Positions 11,290 to 22,517 of a DNA stretch of 55,983 nt are shown here, piece after piece. The notes under the pieces were generated by a model. That model was not told the DNA's origin. It searched no databases and was given only the letters and a program-made list of their open reading frames with translations. The translations under genes were made by a program, and so were the position numbers. This DNA comes from Fragilaria crotonensis (lineage: Eukaryota; Bacillariophyta; Fragilariophyceae; Fragilariales; Fragilariaceae): the NCBI GenBank assembly GCA_022925895.1, contig JAKSYS010000403.1, forward strand, positions 1-55,983. The letters run 5' to 3'. The stretch's first letter is position 1, and the number at the start of each line of letters is the position of its first letter.

Positions 11290-14200
11290 TGTGATGAATC
11301 ATCAATCGCATCAGGGTGCCCGATGCCATATCATCGTTGTCACTAGCGAACTACCAATAGAACATCGATCGCCGTCTCTGCCCCCTTTCAAAGGCGCTTG
11401 ACTTAAACGTCACATGTACGACATACTGTCACATGTACTCCAGTACAAGTACGACGAACTCACTACTCCAGTACAAGCATAAACATAGTACCTGGACTAG
11501 TAAAATTATTCGTTGTGTCGGCACACTTCATACACAACTTCTAACGGCACCAAATTGTAGATCTCATAAAAGGCTTTCTTTTCAGCTACTCAAAGCCGTG
11601 ATACAATATGTATTGATGGAGTTATGAGTGGTCTAATTTTATTTTTCGAGATTTTTTTAAACATAGTACCTGGACTTTCAGTCACTAGTGTGGCAAATTG
11701 AGTCCCTTTTGACAATGTCAAGTTGGAACAAGTTTTTTCACGTTACAAGTATATCACAAGGGCCTATTCTACAGTTCTGCCATCTTGAAATTTATGTATT
11801 CAGCAATAAATACACTCGGATTGGCATTGAGATGGACAGCAGTAAAATTTCGAAGTTCGTAATGAAACTCTTGCTTTGTATGCGATTAAATTAGTAGCAT
11901 GCAATTTTTGTATGAAACATATGGAAAGTGCCGTAGGATTAAAAATTGCGACGTTGACGCACTTCAATGTTCAAAATTGACTTTGACCATGTTGATTTTG
12001 CAGTGGCCGTCAGAAATGCAAAAGTAAGTTATGTGACTGCAAATTTGACCGGACATTAGAATACCGGCATACTAACAAGTAATAACAGTGTCAAAGAAGC
12101 ACTACTGTCGTTCTTTGCATCTGTTGACATGATACAAAAATGTGCAATTAAATTACGAAGCAAAACTTTACATTCAAAAAATCCAAAATTTTAACTCGCC
12201 GCATCTTTTGAACTGTCCCACCTCACCACAAACAAGCTACAGTAACCCCATATGTTTGAGGGCATAGGACAATTCTCTAGTTACTGAAATGCACAATCTT
12301 CGTGCATGAATGTGGTGAAATGAGTGGTTTTAAAATCCGTCCAGCTACTCTCGTAATTTTGGTCGTCCAGATACTATGTTTATGCTTGTACTTAGTATTT
12401 CTCAGTACTGCAGTACTGGGGGATGAGTTTGAGGGAAAAGAAATTCGTGCTCAAATCTCAAATACTGTACTTGTACCCTTGCTCCAGTAGCATATCATTC
12501 GCCCTGCTTACTATCACATCATCGGCTACGACCGGTAGAAAAGGTTTGCACCTGCAGAAGTGGACATGTTTTCTTTGTCCAAAGTCCAGGGTCCATAGTC
12601 CATAGCTGCAAAAGCAAGCAAACAGCAGCTACCTGTATCCATTGACATGACAGCCTGAATGACAGACAGCAGGTGCAGAGAAGTCACCTTGTCCTGCCAA
12701 CATCTCAGATTTATGAGTGAGGGGTGAGGGCATTGAAGGCAGAATTCCAATCCAGCACTCAGAGGAGTCTGTGAAGCTAAGCCTGCTGAAGCATAAAGAA
12801 CTTGAGGATAAAGGCACAATCTCAATTGGTCAGTCATCTTTGCTAGTACTCTATTGATCAAGGAGATCACCCATTGCTGATCATTGTCACACAGAGTAGC
12901 GCATCCATCACAACCGGCAGCAAGCTATTCCCAGGTTTACTTTGTGACAATAGTTGTCCAACATTGAAACAACGTCGTCGATGATTGACATCATGAGGTC
13001 AGTTTTCAGTAAATGAAGGTGGTGCCAGCTGTGAGTGCCTGGTAGTGGTGACACTGGAAAGAATCAAAAATGACGGACATGGATCTACTGCCATTGCTAC
13101 TGCTGATGATGTGATTGATCAAGATGTAGTAGATGCTCTTCTGTCTGTGGAATTAGCTCAGTTACAGTACTCAGGCGCAGAAATGCATAAATACAGCATC
13201 ACAATCACACGGAGATGCTGATCGAAGTGCAGAAAATGAAGTACTGGTACACAAGAGACGAGAGTGACCATTTATCACAGAAGATGCTATGTACCAAGCC
13301 ATGGATCAAATCAATTGGTAGTCAATTTCCCGTGGTACTTCTAGACTGGCAGCAGTAGCTACTGATGAGAGATCAGAATGCAAGGTAACGATCAAAGCAT
13401 TGGTTCCGGCAGCGGTTAGTCTGCAGCAGTAACATCTGTGTGTGTTACGTGTTACAATGTTACAATCCATCAAGGTGTCCCCATCACAGAGGCCACAGAT
13501 GAAGAAAATACTAAACTTCAGCGTCCAGGAAGATACCGGAGTGTATAATACCGTGTACCGTGTACGGCAGCTCTACTAGAAAAAGGTAGGTATCATTGTA
13601 CCATTGTACCTATCGAAAGAACCGAACACAACAGTACTGTACCAAGGTGGGTGCAAGGTGCAAGTACAGTACACGTGCGTGGTCCCAGATTCCAGTGAGA
13701 CATGCGGGAAATCCGAGCAACTGCAAGGTCTCAGAGTATGTTATCACCGTCTACGTCATGAAGGTAATTGCCCCTGATACTCCGAATACATGCTTACAGA
13801 TCGGATGTCCTCTTACTTGCACCACAGCGTCAGATACTCCGAGGTCATACTGAGGTGTAGGACATTCTGAGTTTGTTTGATCTTGTTTGTCGACTCCGAG
13901 TAATTGTGAAAGACAAATTGGAGCCAAACCTAAGTGCATCACGAAGGACCCAGTTGCAATCTTGAGAGTTCCAAACTGTGACCTGAGCGAATTAAGTTGA
14001 GTTTGGATGCAATCATACGACTAGTAAGCAGTAAGCACCATATATGCTATGACTATGACATACCAGAACCTGGTATTAGTTTTTCGGTCGAGTCCCGCGA
14101 ACCTCGACCCTCAACCTTCCACCCTCCGTCCATGACACATTTAAATCATTTTATTTAAATAAGACATACGACATACTAGTTGTACTGTTGGGGTTCGCAT

Positions 14201-15181
14201 TCACGCATTTACTCGGAGTACAACTGCAAGTACTTGGTACTAGTACTTGTATTCGAGAAACGCTGGAGACTTTTTCTCTCGCATTGGCGCCTTGGCATGT
14301 GTATGTCATACCATTTCGCAAAGTATGTACAAGTACCTGGGACCAGTAGACAAATAGTTCCAAACGCGGTTCAAGGTCCAAGCATACAAACGCGATATAT
14401 CGAGAAAAACATGAAACCTTGTCAAGAATACTTCGCAACCAAGTCGGCCTTTTTTTTTGACACAGATCGAACACGAAAGAGAAGGCTATTATTGCTTGCG
14501 TGAAGCTTGGTGATACGCGATACAGCGTCAACACGAACCCAGACCAGTGCACCTGGTCAGCGCACGAGCAACGATTGTAAATGGTTGTCTCAGCATCTCT
14601 TATGTACATGTTGCTTGCATAACACTGCTATGTTGATCTACAGTGTTACCCGGGATAACATGCCATGTTTGTTACAGTAGAGGACAGACTGCCGAATCGA
14701 ACCTGATCGACATGAAAGGTTACATCGTGACGAAGAAAGGCATACGACGACGGTAGCGCGTCTCGATGCCATTCTTGACTTGGTAGCTAGACGACTTTTG
14801 TTGAACACACCATAATCAAGAAGAAATCCCCAGGCTATGTCTGATGCCACGAAAAATGTCTAGGAAGAACTGGACAAAAATCGGTGCTTAGCTGGCAACA
14901 ACGCCCCGCGGTATATCGGTGGGAACTGAAAACCACGAACCACCCACGGCATTCGCTTTTTTCTTTGAAAGCGAAGCACCCGATGAGAAGTCTCGTTATA
15001 TTATCAACTTGCGCCACACTACGCGACTCTCTCGTAACTTGGATTATTAACCTTGTCAAGTTCGCATTTTTTTCTTGAGAAGCGAAGCGCCCGATGAGAA
15101 GACTTGTGGAAAAATCAAAATGATCCACACTTCGGGCTGGTCACATATTTCGATTTAATAACAGTCAAGACAAACTTCAAC
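11290..15181. other. Gene-poor intergenic region
   Basis: I find no convincing gene in 3.9 kb. The left part (11420-11500) and 13550-14300 are rich in GTAC palindromes. The segment 12600-13500 is higher in GC and could be a worn transposon remnant, but no motif is clear. From about 14500 onward the sequence is related to 17950-18614, the upstream region of the second M11 gene, so the duplication unit begins about here. Confidence 0.4.
14968..15102 (+). promoter_or_regulatory. Paired GAAGCGAAGC box upstream of M11 gene 1
   Basis: Two copies of a box of the form GAAGCGAAGC-N-CCGATGAGAAG lie at 14968-14990 and 15077-15102, about 109 bp apart. The nearer one ends 80 bp before the ATG. The same pair lies before the second M11 gene. 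A regulatory role is inferred from this conserved position only. Confidence 0.4.
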
Positions 15182-17071
15182 ATGAAAGCATGCGTGTTAA
15201 CATTATTGATGACATTGAATTGTTGCAGCGTGCTGCACGCTCAGAGCAACGAGGTGAGTGGAATAAGGAGGGCGTTCACTGGCATGTAAATACAATATCT
15301 CAACGTCTCATTGCGTTTGCTGTATTCCCATACAATGATGGACTCTTGCACCACATAGACAACGCAAAATGATCTTCGTCTCAGCACGACACCGTGTGTG
15401 GCCCTTGAAATCTTTGCCGACTATGAAGACAAGCGACACGTCGACGAAGCTTTGGGATGCGAGCTTCAAGGGGATGATCTCAACGGAAGGCAATACAGAA
15501 TGGTCCGAATCAATGGGCTCACGTCCAGTTGGGCGCGAAGCCAGAATGTCACGAGTGGAGCCACAACAATATATGTTCCAGGTGGGGCATTCATTGATGA
15601 CCACACAAGCGAGCTTGTCGTTCCGTCCGCAGCGAGAGTTAAAGTACGTACATGCACAGATATGTACGGATGGCACATCATGGTACTGTCACGACATGGA
15701 CTGACACCTTAAACTCGTGACCTTTCACAGATTGGACGCCGCAAAAAACTTGGAAGCCTCAGAGGCAGCGCATCAAGGCACGCAAACGTGATGGACCGCA
15801 CCAGCATGTCTGGGAATCGTCGTCTTCTCAGCACGGGTAGGAGAACGGTGATAGTGATTCGCATCGTAGCCATTGATTCAGCGACCACGGCAAGCGAGGC
15901 GCAATTGTCCGACGACATCTTTGGTACCAGCGGAGATGGCTTAAACCTCAAGTCAGGGTACAACTTCTGTTCCTACGGTCAGCTGCAGTTTGAGCCGTTG
16001 TCAACCAACGAACGCGTCGGAGCGGATGGGGTCTATACAGTCTACCTTCGAAACACCTATGTGGTGGGGTCCTCCAGTGGTAAAGTTTACGATGCTGCAC
16101 TGGCTCAGGTAACAGCCGACTTGGGAAAATCACCCAACCTTCTGGCTGACCATGTCATGTTCTGCATTCCTCCAGGGACAACCGGCGGCTGGATCGCATA
16201 TGCTGCCCCCAATCATTGGATGTCGGTGTACAATGACAAATGGTGCCAATATCCGTCTTCTGGTATGCACGAGCTTGGTAAGTCCATATTGTCTAGCCTC
16301 GTGCAAACCTTGCAGTGCAAAGGATACGCACCACTCAACTCGAACTATACATTCCGTAGGTCACAATCTAAATCTGCACCACTCTGGAGAAGGAAATGAT
16401 GAGTATAACGACCAATCAGGACTCATGGTATGTATCGTCATAGTCATCAAGGATGAGACCCCGAAAGCGCGACGCGAGCCAAATTCTTCTCTTTCTCACC
16501 CAGTACTTTTTACCCATTTCTGCAGGGGTATTCATATGGTTCGGACGACACACCCAATATGTGCTTCAATGGCGCCAAAACTTGGCAACTTGGTTGGCAC
16601 AGCGACTTTCATTTGGACCTTCCGGTTGGGAATGACTTCAACTGGATTGGAAATCTGGTTGGCTTCGCCGAACGGAGCTCTGCATCTCCATCAGATCGAA
16701 TGATTATCAGAATTCGCAGCACCAGTAAAGATTTTTACATTCATTTCAATCGAAAAATTGGAATGAACTCTGGAACACTGGAGGGAGGCAATCAAGTCCA
16801 TGTTTCTACTCGATCCCCGGGCACCGGACTGGCAGTATCTTACCTGTTGGCAAAAGTCAGTGGTGGCGGTATGTTCACCATCCCGAATTTCAATGGAAGT
16901 GGCAAGGAATTGTCAGTTGTTGTGTCAAGTATATCACTTGGTACCGTTCCGGCAAGAGCCACGGTATCGATTCAATTTGCGCTCCCTCCTCCGCCAACGA
17001 CTGGGTCCGATCGGTCTTCGCCGACAACAAAAGCGCCCACAGCTAAAAAGAAGAGGAAGAGATTTCATTAG
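15182..17071 (+). CDS. Gametolysin-like metalloprotease (peptidase M11), copy 1
   Basis: The gene has five exons: 15182-15253, 15359-15643, 15731-16277, 16360-16427 and 16526-17071. The product has 505 residues. Exon 1 is a signal peptide ending HAQS, so the enzyme is probably secreted. Exon 2 encodes a likely propeptide. The catalytic zinc motif HELGHNLNLHH is split by intron 3 after HELG (zinc ligands H299, H303, H309, catalytic E300), and a Met-turn-like LMGYSY spans intron 4. CFNGAKTWQLGW is typical of the M11 family. The usual Gly of HExxHxxGxxH is Asn here. The C-terminus is a beta-rich domain ending in a Lys/Arg-rich tail. Intron 2 (87 bp) is a multiple of three and contains a TAA in frame at 15710, which is silent if the intron is removed. 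M11 enzymes of green algae lyse cell-wall glycoproteins; the substrate here is unknown. Confidence 0.85.
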
Positions 17072-18614
17072 GAAGCGAAATCGTACACGCATTCCTTTCG
17101 ACCTTGATACCACGACGTTGTCATCAACTTAGGTGGATTTTCGTCGACACGATGTAGTAAGCGATTAAAGTCGTAGGTCGTAGTATAATAATCCTTATCA
17201 TGGATAGGTTAGAGAAGGCTTCCAGCAAGGCTTGACACAGCGACATGGATTGTGCTTTAATCGATTTTGAAGAGCAACCACGCAACCACGCAACCACTGA
17301 TATCGCACCGAGAACACGAAGTTAGTGTATTGTGTCTCCTCCCATCAGCGAAGTCTCTGTTATGAGTTATGATCTTACGATGCGTGCCGGTGATAGTATT
17401 TCAGTACTGTACCTGGTACTCCGAGTGCAACATTTCGTATGAACGCAGCCAGAAGTTTTGCTGCGGGCTACGGCTGGGCTGTACGCTGCAGTACTGTTCT
17501 TGCAACGCTATGTCGAGTATTGCTATAACTTCATACAATATAAGTGCTGCGAACTCTCGACTTGCATAAATTGAGCCGCAACGACATGGGTGTTGCCAAC
17601 GTTTTCCGCAGCAACAGCGAGACTTGAGAAACACTTCAGTCGTTTTCCTCTAAGTGTTTGCTCGAAAATGATAAATGTAGCTAATTGTGCTTCCGTTCAA
17701 AACCGTCATTTGCCCGACCTTTCCACCACTTAGTAGTTCAGAAAGGGGATCGCACCATTTGAGTACTGGAGTACCCGAGTATCTGGAGTACCAGCGACCT
17801 TCTGTGATAAAGCAAAAAGTCATCAACTTTCACACCTAGGCAGCCGTTTTCAACGACACACGACCGACCATACAGTTCTTCAGGTTAGTCTGGGGCTGAG
17901 CGAACAAGAAACGAGAAGGATAGTAAAATTGCAACTGTTGACGATATGCACTACGCACCTCAGCGTCAACGGTAGACCTGATAAACGCACGAGAGAAGAA
18001 TGCAGATGGGTGTATCAATATCGTTCACATTTTTGATGCTTGCAGAACACACCGCAATGTTGACACCCGGAATAACATCGGCACGTTGTCAAAGGGGAAG
18101 GACTGCCTTGTGATTGACAGAATTGAACCCGATCGTCATCAGGATTTAAATCATGGCGACAATGACGAAAATACCGCATCACGTACCATTCTTGCCTTTG
18201 GAATGATATTTGTGTTGAACACGCTGCGATGGAGCGCAAGAAAACAAACCATCAACCTCTTCTGATTTGATGTCGAAAAAGTTCTTCGAGAACTCGAGGA
18301 ATCAATGCCTTCAACTGACAAAATGCTAAACAAAGGAAAACTCTCTCTAGGAATGATGGTGGAAAGCAACGAACATCCCGTGCTTCGCATTTTCTTTGCA
18401 AAGCGAAGCATCAGATGTAACGACTCAACACAAAATCAACTTGCCCAACATAAATTAGAAGCTACTCTCATAATTTGGTTGATAACCGAGTCTTGTTCGC
18501 GATTATACTTGAGAAGCGAAGCGGTCGATGAGAAGACACATGTCAAAATCGACTTCTCCACACTCCGCTCTTGTCACATAATTCAATTGAATAACTCTCA
18601 AGACAAACTTCAAC
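17072..18614. other. Intergenic between the two M11 genes
   Basis: No gene is seen. The left part carries GTAC-rich inverted repeats (17400-17430 and 17760-17795). From about 17950 it matches the upstream DNA of M11 copy 1 in a diverged form. A GGAAGCGAAATCG sequence follows the copy 1 stop directly, and a matching one follows copy 2. Confidence 0.4.
18398..18537 (+). promoter_or_regulatory. Paired GAAGCGAAGC box upstream of M11 gene 2
   Basis: Boxes at 18398-18417 (the weaker one) and 18511-18537 match those before M11 copy 1 and are about 113 bp apart. The nearer ends 78 bp before the ATG at 18615. The spacing is kept while the flanking sequence has diverged, which suggests selection, but function is unproven. 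Confidence 0.4.
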
Positions 18615-20492
18615 ATGAAGGCATTTGTGTTTACATTATTGATGGCATTGAATTGTTGCAGCCTGCTGCACGCTCAGAGCAACGAGGTGAGTGGAATAAG
18701 GAGGGCTTTCACTGGCGTGTAAATGCAATGTCTCAAACCCTCGTTGCGTTGCTGCATTCACATTGAATATGGAACACTTACAATGCACAGACAACGGAAA
18801 GTGACCTTCGTCTCAGCACGACGCCGTGTGTGGCCCTTGAGATCCTTGCCGACTATCAAGACAAGCGACACGTCGACGAAGCTCTGGGATGCGAGCTTCA
18901 AGGGGATGATCTCAACGGAAGGCAGTACAGGATGGTCCGAATCAAAGGGCTCACATCCAGTTGGGCGCGAAGTCAGAATGTCACGAGTGGAGCCTCAACG
19001 ATATTCGTTCCGGATGGGGCAGTCATTGATGACCAAACAAGTGAGCTTGTCATTCCGACCGCAGCGAGAATTAAAGTACGTATACGCAATGATATGTTCG
19101 GATGGCACATCATGGTACCGTCACGACATGGACTGACACCGTACACTCGTAATCCTTCACAGATTGGACGCCGCAAGAAGCATAGAAACCTCCGAGGCAG
19201 CGAGTCGAGCCTCGCAAACGCGATGGACCGCACCAGTATGGCGCGGGGTCGTCATCTACTCAGCACAGGTAGGAGAACGGTGATAGTGATTCGCATCGTA
19301 GCCATTGATTCAGCGACCACGGCAAGCGAGGCGCAATTGTCCGACGACATCTTTGGTACCAACGGAGATGGCTTAAACCTCAAGTCAGGGTACAATAAAT
19401 GTTCCTACGGTCAGCTGCAGTTTGAGCCGATGTCAACCAACGCACGCATCGGAACAGACGGGGTGTACACTGTCTACCTTCGAAACACCTATGTGGTGGG
19501 GTCCTCCGGTGATATGGTGTACGATGCTGCACTAGCTCAAGCAACAGCCGACTTGGGAAAATCACCCAACCTTCTGGCTGACCATGTCATGTTCTGCATC
19601 CCTCCCAGGACTACCGGCGGCTGGATCGCATATGCTGCCCCCAATCATTGGATGTCGGTGTACAATGACAAATGGTGCCAATACCCGTCGTCTAGTATGC
19701 ACGAGCTTGGTAAGTCCATGTTGTCTAGCCTCGTCCAAACCTTGTAGCGAGGCGTATACGAATTACTCAACCCGATGTATGTACTCCGTAGGTCACAATC
19801 TTAATCTGCACCACTCTGGAGAGGGATCCAACGAGTATGACGACCAATCAGGACTCATGGTATGTAATGTCACAGCCATCAAGATTGAGATCCCGAAAAC
19901 ACATGCCGAGCCATATTCTTTTCTTGCTCACCCCTGTTTCTTCCTTGACGTTCTGCAGGGGTATTCTTATAATTCGGACGACACCCCAAGCATGTGCTTC
20001 AATGGTGCCAAAACTTGGCAACTTGGTTGGCACAGCAACTTTCATTTGGACCTTCCAGTTGGGAATGCCTTCAACTGGACTGGAAATCTGGTTGGCTTCG
20101 CCGAACGGAGCTCTGCATCCTTATCAGATCGAATGATTATCAGAATTCGCGCCAGCAGTAAAGATTTTTACATTCATTTCAATCGAAAAATTGGAATGAA
20201 CTCTGGAACATTGGAGGGAGGTAATCAAGTCCATGTGTCGACTCGAGTCCCGGGCACCGGACTCGCAGTATCTTATCTCTTGGCAAAAATCAGCAGTGGT
20301 GGAACATACACCCTTCCAATCTTGAATTCCAGTGGCAAGGCATTAACAGTTGTTGTCTCAAGCATATCACTGGGAACCATTCCGGCAAGAGCCACTGTAT
20401 CGATTCAGTTCGGACTCAACCCTACTGTGCGTTCGCCGGCAACACCAGCGCCCACGAAGAAGAAGAAGAAGAATAACAAGTTTCGTTGGTAG
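18615..20492 (+). CDS. Gametolysin-like metalloprotease (peptidase M11), copy 2
   Basis: This is a tandem paralogue of the gene at 15182, with exons 18615-18686, 18791-19075, 19163-19709, 19792-19859 and 19959-20492, giving 501 residues. Exons 1-4 have exactly the same lengths as in copy 1, and intron lengths are 104, 87, 82 and 99 bp. The signal peptide, HELGHNLNLHH zinc motif (H299, H303, H309), Met-turn and CFNGAKTWQLGW motif are all kept. Most differences lie in the C-terminal tail, which here is Lys/Asn-rich (KKKKKNNKF). Intron 2 again is 87 bp, but unlike in copy 1 it has no stop in frame. The protein is probably secreted and acts on cell-wall or extracellular glycoprotein. The high similarity, introns included, points to a recent duplication. 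Confidence 0.85.
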
Positions 20493-21173
20493 TGGGGAAG
20501 CGAAGTCGTCGGGTGTGTGGTGTGCTTCGTACTCGTACTGTATACCGGTCTTCCTTCTCAGTCCTTGTAAAGGGTACTGTACATTGTATCACGACGAACC
20601 ACCAACGCTATGTCATACTTGTATGCATATCTGTAGATATGGTACAGGGACCGGTACCGGTAATGGTGCACTGTGCACACTCTTACACGCATGCAAAATG
20701 CATATATCTGCATATGGATAAATGCTCTACTTGATACGCTACTGTACATAGACAGCAAATACTGTTATACGTCATACATCGTCATAAAATTCTAACAGCA
20801 TAGAGAATGTGCGTATCGTATTTGATATACTGTACGGTACATATTACATATGTCATACGTCATACGAGTTGCAGTTCACTCGGAGTCGAGGTACACGTAA
20901 CACGTATGATATCAAGTGTGCTATACAATATGATATGTCTCCTGAATGATGTGTGATATACATATATATATATATGATATGCATACAAGTATGGTATTGT
21001 AAGATTGTACAGCAGCCAGACAAATGCACAGGGGTCACTGTACTAATTTCAACGACTACTGTAGTGGAGTTTCATCAAGTCAATTGCCAATTCACTTATA
21101 CCTCTCCTATTGTGTGGAATGGTGGCGAATAGATTCAGGGATCTGCGGGAGAGCAAGTTCGCAGTCCACAGCC
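20493..21173. other. Intergenic, TA-rich simple sequence
   Basis: No gene is seen. It contains GTAC and GGTACCGGTACC-like motifs around 20640-20670 and an (AT)n run near 20960-20975 within a TATG/CATA-rich stretch. Confidence 0.4.
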
Positions 21174-22457
21174 ATGAAATTTGAATGGCAAGCCAGGAAT
21201 CTGAGGCGTGGAATACGAGTACAACAACTATTGACGACAGCCTTGTTGGTTCTTCTTGCACACACGACAGAGTCGTTGGCGCTGAGTAGCACAAGCAGTC
21301 GCAGTCCACTTTCTCTCAAGGCCAGACTCCAAAAGTGTTACACTCCAACCGATGTACTAAACTTCGTAACGCAAGTTGACTTGACACGCAACAATGATCC
21401 CACGGGAGAGATTTCTTCCCATTGTTTGGTGCGTCTATCGAAGCAACTCATTCATCTCGACAATCAACAACGACACGAGGGTATGACCGATGCGTGGAAA
21501 TCTACATTGACTATAAATTGTGAACCATGGAGGAAACTGAGTACAAATCTTGAGCAAGTCATCCAAGCTATCGACTGTAACAGTGCCAATCTAGTAGATG
21601 CATCCGCATTCGTGGATTATCACGTCGAAGGCATCAAGAGTATGAGTGTTCTGGTTCGCATACTTCCTGCTATTGGTACTCTTTGGGTTCCATTCCTGGA
21701 ACGACTGCAAGACCAGACACACCGTATCGTTCAAGTTGGACTGGAGCCTTATCAATTATCTGGACTTTATTGGGCACTAGAAGCTCTCACTCGGCACTGT
21801 TTTGGCGATTGTCGTGTACCAGTCTCCGTGCGACACGCCCACGACGAATTAGGCCTTCCGTTTCGAGTACGTCCTGGTTGCATGGCAAGCATCCCGGACT
21901 TTACCTTGGAAAATTTGATATCACAGGTCAACTATCAAGTGGATGCGATCCAAACATCATCCAATCTAGTGGTTCAAGAAAGGCGAAAAACAGCATGGGA
22001 AGGAGATGACGGGGTAGCTCCGTTCGCCTACTCTGGTAAGTCCATGGTCAGGAACCCCTGGTCACCCTTGGTCAAGGCATCGAGAGATCGATTGATGGAT
22101 GTGAGTGGCATCTACTACGATGGATGTCTGCTGAATCTCTATCCTGATGGTGGCAGTGGAATGCGGTATCACAGCGACCCAGATCAAGGAGTGTTGTGGG
22201 ATTACGAGACGGCTGTCGTTAGTCTTGGAGCGACAAGACGATTCTCCTTTCGTCACAATACCGCCTCGATGGAGGGAGCTAGTAGTAGTAGCTCACAGCA
22301 GCAGCAGCGTCCCCATACGTTTGTTTTGATGCACGGTGACGTGGTGGAAATGTTTGGAGACTGTCAAAGTAAATTTCAGCACACGGTCCGAACTGCGGAT
22401 GAAAAAAATGAAGAGGCAGCAAGGGCTAGTCTGGTATTTAAACGAACTCTATCATGA
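21174..22457 (+). CDS. AlkB-family 2-oxoglutarate/Fe(II) oxygenase
   Basis: This is a single-exon gene of 427 residues from the ATG at 21174. An in-frame ATG at 21024 would add 50 residues, but the chosen start puts a hydrophobic presequence (residues about 18-37) near the N-terminus. A region of about 200 residues without clear homology follows. The C-terminal part is an AlkB fold. It holds the iron ligands H333 and D335 (YHSDPD), a GATRRFSFRH strand, the distal ligand H403 (FQHTV) and a RASLVFKR motif that should bind 2-oxoglutarate. The family repairs alkylated DNA or RNA or demethylates RNA. The presequence suggests an organelle (plastid or mitochondrion). A Ser/Gln-rich loop near residue 370 is an insertion. 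Confidence 0.8.
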   Translation: MKFEWQARNLRRGIRVQQLLTTALLVLLAHTTESLALSSTSSRSPLSLKARLQKCYTPTDVLNFVTQVDLTRNNDPTGEISSHCLVRLSKQLIHLDNQQRHEGMTDAWKSTLTINCEPWRKLSTNLEQVIQAIDCNSANLVDASAFVDYHVEGIKSMSVLVRILPAIGTLWVPFLERLQDQTHRIVQVGLEPYQLSGLYWALEALTRHCFGDCRVPVSVRHAHDELGLPFRVRPGCMASIPDFTLENLISQVNYQVDAIQTSSNLVVQERRKTAWEGDDGVAPFAYSGKSMVRNPWSPLVKASRDRLMDVSGIYYDGCLLNLYPDGGSGMRYHSDPDQGVLWDYETAVVSLGATRRFSFRHNTASMEGASSSSSQQQQRPHTFVLMHGDVVEMFGDCQSKFQHTVRTADEKNEEAARASLVFKRTLS

Positions 22458-22517
22458 TAGGATAGCGCCTACCTTTGACTTTTAAACAAACCCTTACTGT
22501 CTTTCATTTCTTAGTAA

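Noticed and set aside
12526-12870. 114-codon minus-strand frame
   Set aside because: No motif and no neighbours in frame; possibly a transposon remnant, but I cannot support it.
14151-14609. 152-codon minus-strand frame
   Set aside because: Cys-rich but low complexity, overlaps GTAC repeats and the M11 duplication unit; it is not conserved in the second copy.
15710-15712. TAA seemingly a nonsense mutation in M11 copy 1
   Set aside because: It lies inside an 87-bp stretch with GTACGT and TTTCACAG borders that is best read as an intron in both copies, with phase 0 on each side.
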